A stretch of DNA of 64,000 nucleotides from Gemmata palustris (GTDB taxonomy: Bacteria > Planctomycetota > Planctomycetia > Gemmatales > Gemmataceae). Of this stretch, positions 62,066 through 64,000 are shown piece by piece. The notes under the pieces were generated by a model. It worked only from the letters and a program-made list of their open reading frames with translations, was not told the origin of the DNA and did no database searches. Position 1 is the first letter of the stretch; each line of letters starts with the position of its first letter. The position numbers were made by a program, and so were the translations under genes. The DNA lies in NCBI RefSeq assembly GCF_017939745.1, contig NZ_JAGKQQ010000001.1:8199299-8263298 (forward strand), given 5' to 3'.

Positions 62066-63547
62066 CTGTACTTTCCGCGAAGTTATAGGCGGTTGGCGTA
62101 AGTTGTGGGGCCGGGAGTAGACGAGTGCCGGCCCGTCCGGGAGGATGGCGTTACCACACGACCTCCCGACCCGAACGGACGCGGCCATGCCATCTTCGCA
62201 TACTCCGGCCCCTCGGTGCCACTGGTTTTCAACCCTGGCCAAGGCTCTGGACCCGCGGTCCGGGCGGCGGCTCGCGGTCCTGTTCCTCGGGATCATCCTG
62301 ACCCGCGGGCGCCGCACCCTCGCGGGTTGGATCCGGGCCGCCGGGCTGTCGCCCCAGTACCGCCGGTGCTACGCCACGGCCGCGGCCGTGGGGCGCCGCA
62401 CCGAGCGTATCGCCATGCGGTTGTTGGTCGAGGTTCTCAAGCCCATGGTGGCCGGTGCGCCTCGGGTGGTGCTGGCCCTCGACGACACCCCGACGGAGCG
62501 GTACGGGCCCAAGGTTCGAGGGGCCGGGGCGCACCACAACCCGACACCCGGGCCGGCCGGGGGCCCGTTCGTGTACGGGCACGTGTGGGTGGTCCTCGGG
62601 TTGTTGGTGGGACACCCCCTCGGGGGGATTGTGGCCCTCCCCCTGTTGGCCCGCCTGTACATCCGCCGCAAAGATCTCGGGGCCATCCCCGGGCCGGACC
62701 GGCCCGAGTTCGCAACCAAGTTGGTGATGGCCGTGGACCTGGTCCGGTGGGCCCACGGGTGGCTGAAGACGTGGGGCCGGGCCGTGTGGGTGGTGGCCGA
62801 CGGGGCGTACGCCAAGGCCCCGGTGCTCAAGGCCCTACTCGCGCTCCGGGTGACCATGGTGAGCCGGCTCCGCAAGGACGCGGCCCTGTGGACGGTGCCC
62901 CCGGCCCGCGATCCGAGCGCCCGCGGGCGGCCCCGCGTGTACGGGGAGCAGCGGGTGTCGCTCGCCAAGCGGGCCGGGCACAAGGGCGGGTGGACCACGG
63001 GCACGTTCACCCTGTATGGGAAGCCCGTGGAGAAGCGGTACAAGACGTTCGAGGCCACGTGGCGGCCGGCCGGGGGCACGATCCGGGTCGTCCTGGTGGA
63101 CGAACCCAAGGGGTGGGTCGCGTTCTTCTGCACGGACCCCACGGCCTCCGTGGCCGACATCCTGGGCCTGATCGCGGACCGGTTCTCGTTGGAAACCTGT
63201 TTTCGAGATCTCAAACAGGTCGCGGGCGCCGGTCACCAGCAGGTACGCGGGGTCGCGTCGAACGTGGGATGCTTCCACCTGTGTGCGTGGTCCCTCACGC
63301 TCACCGAGGTGTGGGCCTGGAACCAGAAGGCGGATGAACTGGTGGCCCATCGGGCGGCCTCCCCGTGGGACGATCCGAACCGGCGCCCGAGCCACGCGGA
63401 CAAGCGCCGGGCCTGGCAACGGGAGCTGCTGGCCGAGGAAATTCAGGCCGTTGTGGGCGAGCACCACGACCCCGCGAGAATCCGCGCCCTCGCGCACCGG
63501 TGCCTGGATCTGGCTGCTTAAACGCTATAAGTTCGCGGAAAGTACAG
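62066..63547 (+). mobile_element. IS701/IS4-like insertion sequence, 1482 bp
   Basis: The terminal inverted repeats (CTGTACTTTCCGCGAA at the left end) match at 22 of the first 23 positions. The target duplication is ACCGTT (62060-62065 and 63548-63553); CAG before both copies extends identity to 9 bp but overlaps the right end. The interrupted gene rejoins exactly without one duplicate. The family call comes from the transposase. Confidence 0.85.
62145..63521 (+). CDS. DDE transposase (IS701/DDE_5-like)
   Basis: A 458-residue transposase with the DDE superfamily pattern: VVLALDDTPTERYGPKVRGA (first Asp), WVVADGAYAKAPVLKALLA (second Asp) and SLETCFRDLKQVAGAGHQQV (Glu, in the C-terminal segment). 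It lies wholly inside the IS at 62066-63547. The frame is intact and full-length, so the element may still be active. ATG 62187 is a possible alternative start. Confidence 0.88.
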   Translation: MALPHDLPTRTDAAMPSSHTPAPRCHWFSTLAKALDPRSGRRLAVLFLGIILTRGRRTLAGWIRAAGLSPQYRRCYATAAAVGRRTERIAMRLLVEVLKPMVAGAPRVVLALDDTPTERYGPKVRGAGAHHNPTPGPAGGPFVYGHVWVVLGLLVGHPLGGIVALPLLARLYIRRKDLGAIPGPDRPEFATKLVMAVDLVRWAHGWLKTWGRAVWVVADGAYAKAPVLKALLALRVTMVSRLRKDAALWTVPPARDPSARGRPRVYGEQRVSLAKRAGHKGGWTTGTFTLYGKPVEKRYKTFEATWRPAGGTIRVVLVDEPKGWVAFFCTDPTASVADILGLIADRFSLETCFRDLKQVAGAGHQQVRGVASNVGCFHLCAWSLTLTEVWAWNQKADELVAHRAASPWDDPNRRPSHADKRRAWQRELLAEEIQAVVGEHHDPARIRALAHRCLDLAA

Positions 63548-63753
63548 ACCGTTACCAATCGGGTGAAGGGGAAGGCGCTTCCCGGAGCGGGCAGTCACGA
63601 GGTCGAGGTAAAACCGAAGGTTAAGGGCACGTTCAAGCTTTTTGTCACCACCTCTCTGCCAAACGGGAAAGACACGACTGATGTGTACGAGTTCGAGGTC
63701 AAGTGACATCTTTGGCGCCAACTGCCACGGTCCTGGCTGTACCTGAGCAGAGC

Positions 63754-63782
63754 ACCGGCCGGCTCACACCGGCCGTTCGCCT
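63754..63782. repeat. Dispersed 3' hairpin element, single copy
   Basis: A 29-bp element (ACCGGCCGGCTCACACCGGC and onward) nearly identical to the arms at 14956-14984 and 15140-15168. It directly abuts the stop codon of the minus-strand gene at 63783, as at 15168/15169. Confidence 0.85.
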
Positions 63783-64000
63783 TCACTCGCCCGGCAGAAG
63801 GTGAGGTGGGCCGTTGCGGGCGTAGCCGTCCCAGATCGCGTTGAGTTTCGCCTGTGCTTGGTCGATGGGAGCCGCGCAATAGCGGTGGTCGCACTTTCGG
63901 ACCAAGCCGCTGCGAATGAGCTTCCTGAGCGCGTCGATGATCTCGAAGTTCACTTCGGCCGGGAGCCGGATTCTCAAGTCTCGTTCGATGTAGAAGTCGA
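63783..64000 (-). CDS. Partial gene, C-terminal end of an unknown protein
   Basis: The frame is open to the window end, so only about 71 C-terminal residues are seen ([40 protein letters not shown]). The rest lies beyond the window. It may be a helix-rich regulator-like segment with a C-H-C cluster, but the family cannot be named. Confidence 0.65.
   Translation of the reverse strand, partial: DFYIERDLRIRLPAEVNFEIIDALRKLIRSGLVRKCDHRYCAAPIDQAQAKLNAIWDGYARNGPPHLLPGE

Larger units (their letters stand above)
61865..63706 (+). pseudogene. Small secreted-protein gene split by an IS
   Basis: The 5' part (ATG 61865) encodes a signal peptide (MKQLVFAVALLGLLPSIGTA) and the start of a short mature protein. 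The frame resumes after the IS at 63554 and stops at 63706. Removing 62066-63547 and one ACCGTT copy restores one frame of 117 residues (VTVQTVTNRVKGK spans the junction; FKLFVTTSLPNGKDTTDVYE near the end). It has no recognised family. Without the repair the 5' part would run into the IS and stop at 62101. Confidence 0.85.

Noticed and set aside
1-64000. tRNA or rRNA genes
   Set aside because: I looked for T-arm-like GGTTCRANTCC blocks and rRNA-like sequence and saw none that fold convincingly; a covariance search would settle it.

Overview
The window looks like chromosomal DNA from a Gemmata-type planctomycete (Gemmataceae). This is inferred from the high GC content and strong GC bias at third codon positions, a TIGR02996 'repeat-companion' protein at 1427-2179, a recurring planctomycete C-terminal module at 47820-48425, several small proteins of planctomycete type, DUF1573 and DMFA-like secreted proteins, and loosely packed genes separated by dispersed palindromic repeats. 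I saw no rRNA, convincing tRNA, CRISPR array or prophage.

Layout. 1-10.2 kb: the end of an SF1 helicase, a GNAT enzyme, a TIGR02996/LRR-like protein, a glycerophosphodiesterase, an NtrC-type sigma-54 activator, an S9 peptidase, and a PEP-hydrolase-like/Tm-1-like pair flanking a small membrane protein. 10.2-12.7 kb: an ISKra4-like element (10897-12628) splits a minus-strand gene that can be rebuilt exactly by removing the element and one 9-bp target duplication. 12.8-20.8 kb: a sugar epimerase-like protein, a DUF1573 protein, and a probable operon of metallophosphoesterase, ackA and phosphoketolase, whose upstream region carries about 16.5 copies of a 7-bp tandem repeat. 20.9-29.3 kb: a GT39-like membrane protein, PlsY fused to a second membrane domain, rnc with two downstream genes, and small hypotheticals and acetyltransferases. 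29.5-35.5 kb: a TolC-like outer-membrane lipoprotein with a repetitive C-terminal tail, acpS and a UvrD/PcrA helicase.

35.5-48.4 kb: a YceI protein, an EnvZ/OmpR-like two-component pair, ispG, a beta-propeller-like secreted protein, an AAA+ ATPase, and two copies of a small gene cassette whose lead proteins are paralogues (42278-42733 and 47051-47467). 48.4-61.5 kb: a cysteine-rich copper-storage-like protein, an RdgC-like protein, a DHFR-fold reductase, a DUF72 protein, a large APC-type transporter, a dimethylformamidase-beta-like protein, a fusion of a catalytically dead caspase fold to a CtpA-type S41 protease, and an aminotransferase. 61.5-64 kb: a second IS element (62066-63547) splits a small secreted-protein gene, which can also be rebuilt.

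How the genes work together. Phosphoketolase makes acetyl phosphate, which acetate kinase turns into ATP and acetate. PlsY, AcpS and the glycerophosphodiesterase belong to phospholipid and fatty-acid metabolism, and IspG to isoprenoid synthesis. The most unusual items are the pseudo-caspase/S41 fusion, the PlsY fusion, the heptamer repeat in front of the ackA/phosphoketolase operon, a palindrome inserted in frame in the Tm-1-like gene, the duplicated small-gene cassette, and a family of hairpins placed right after stop codons.
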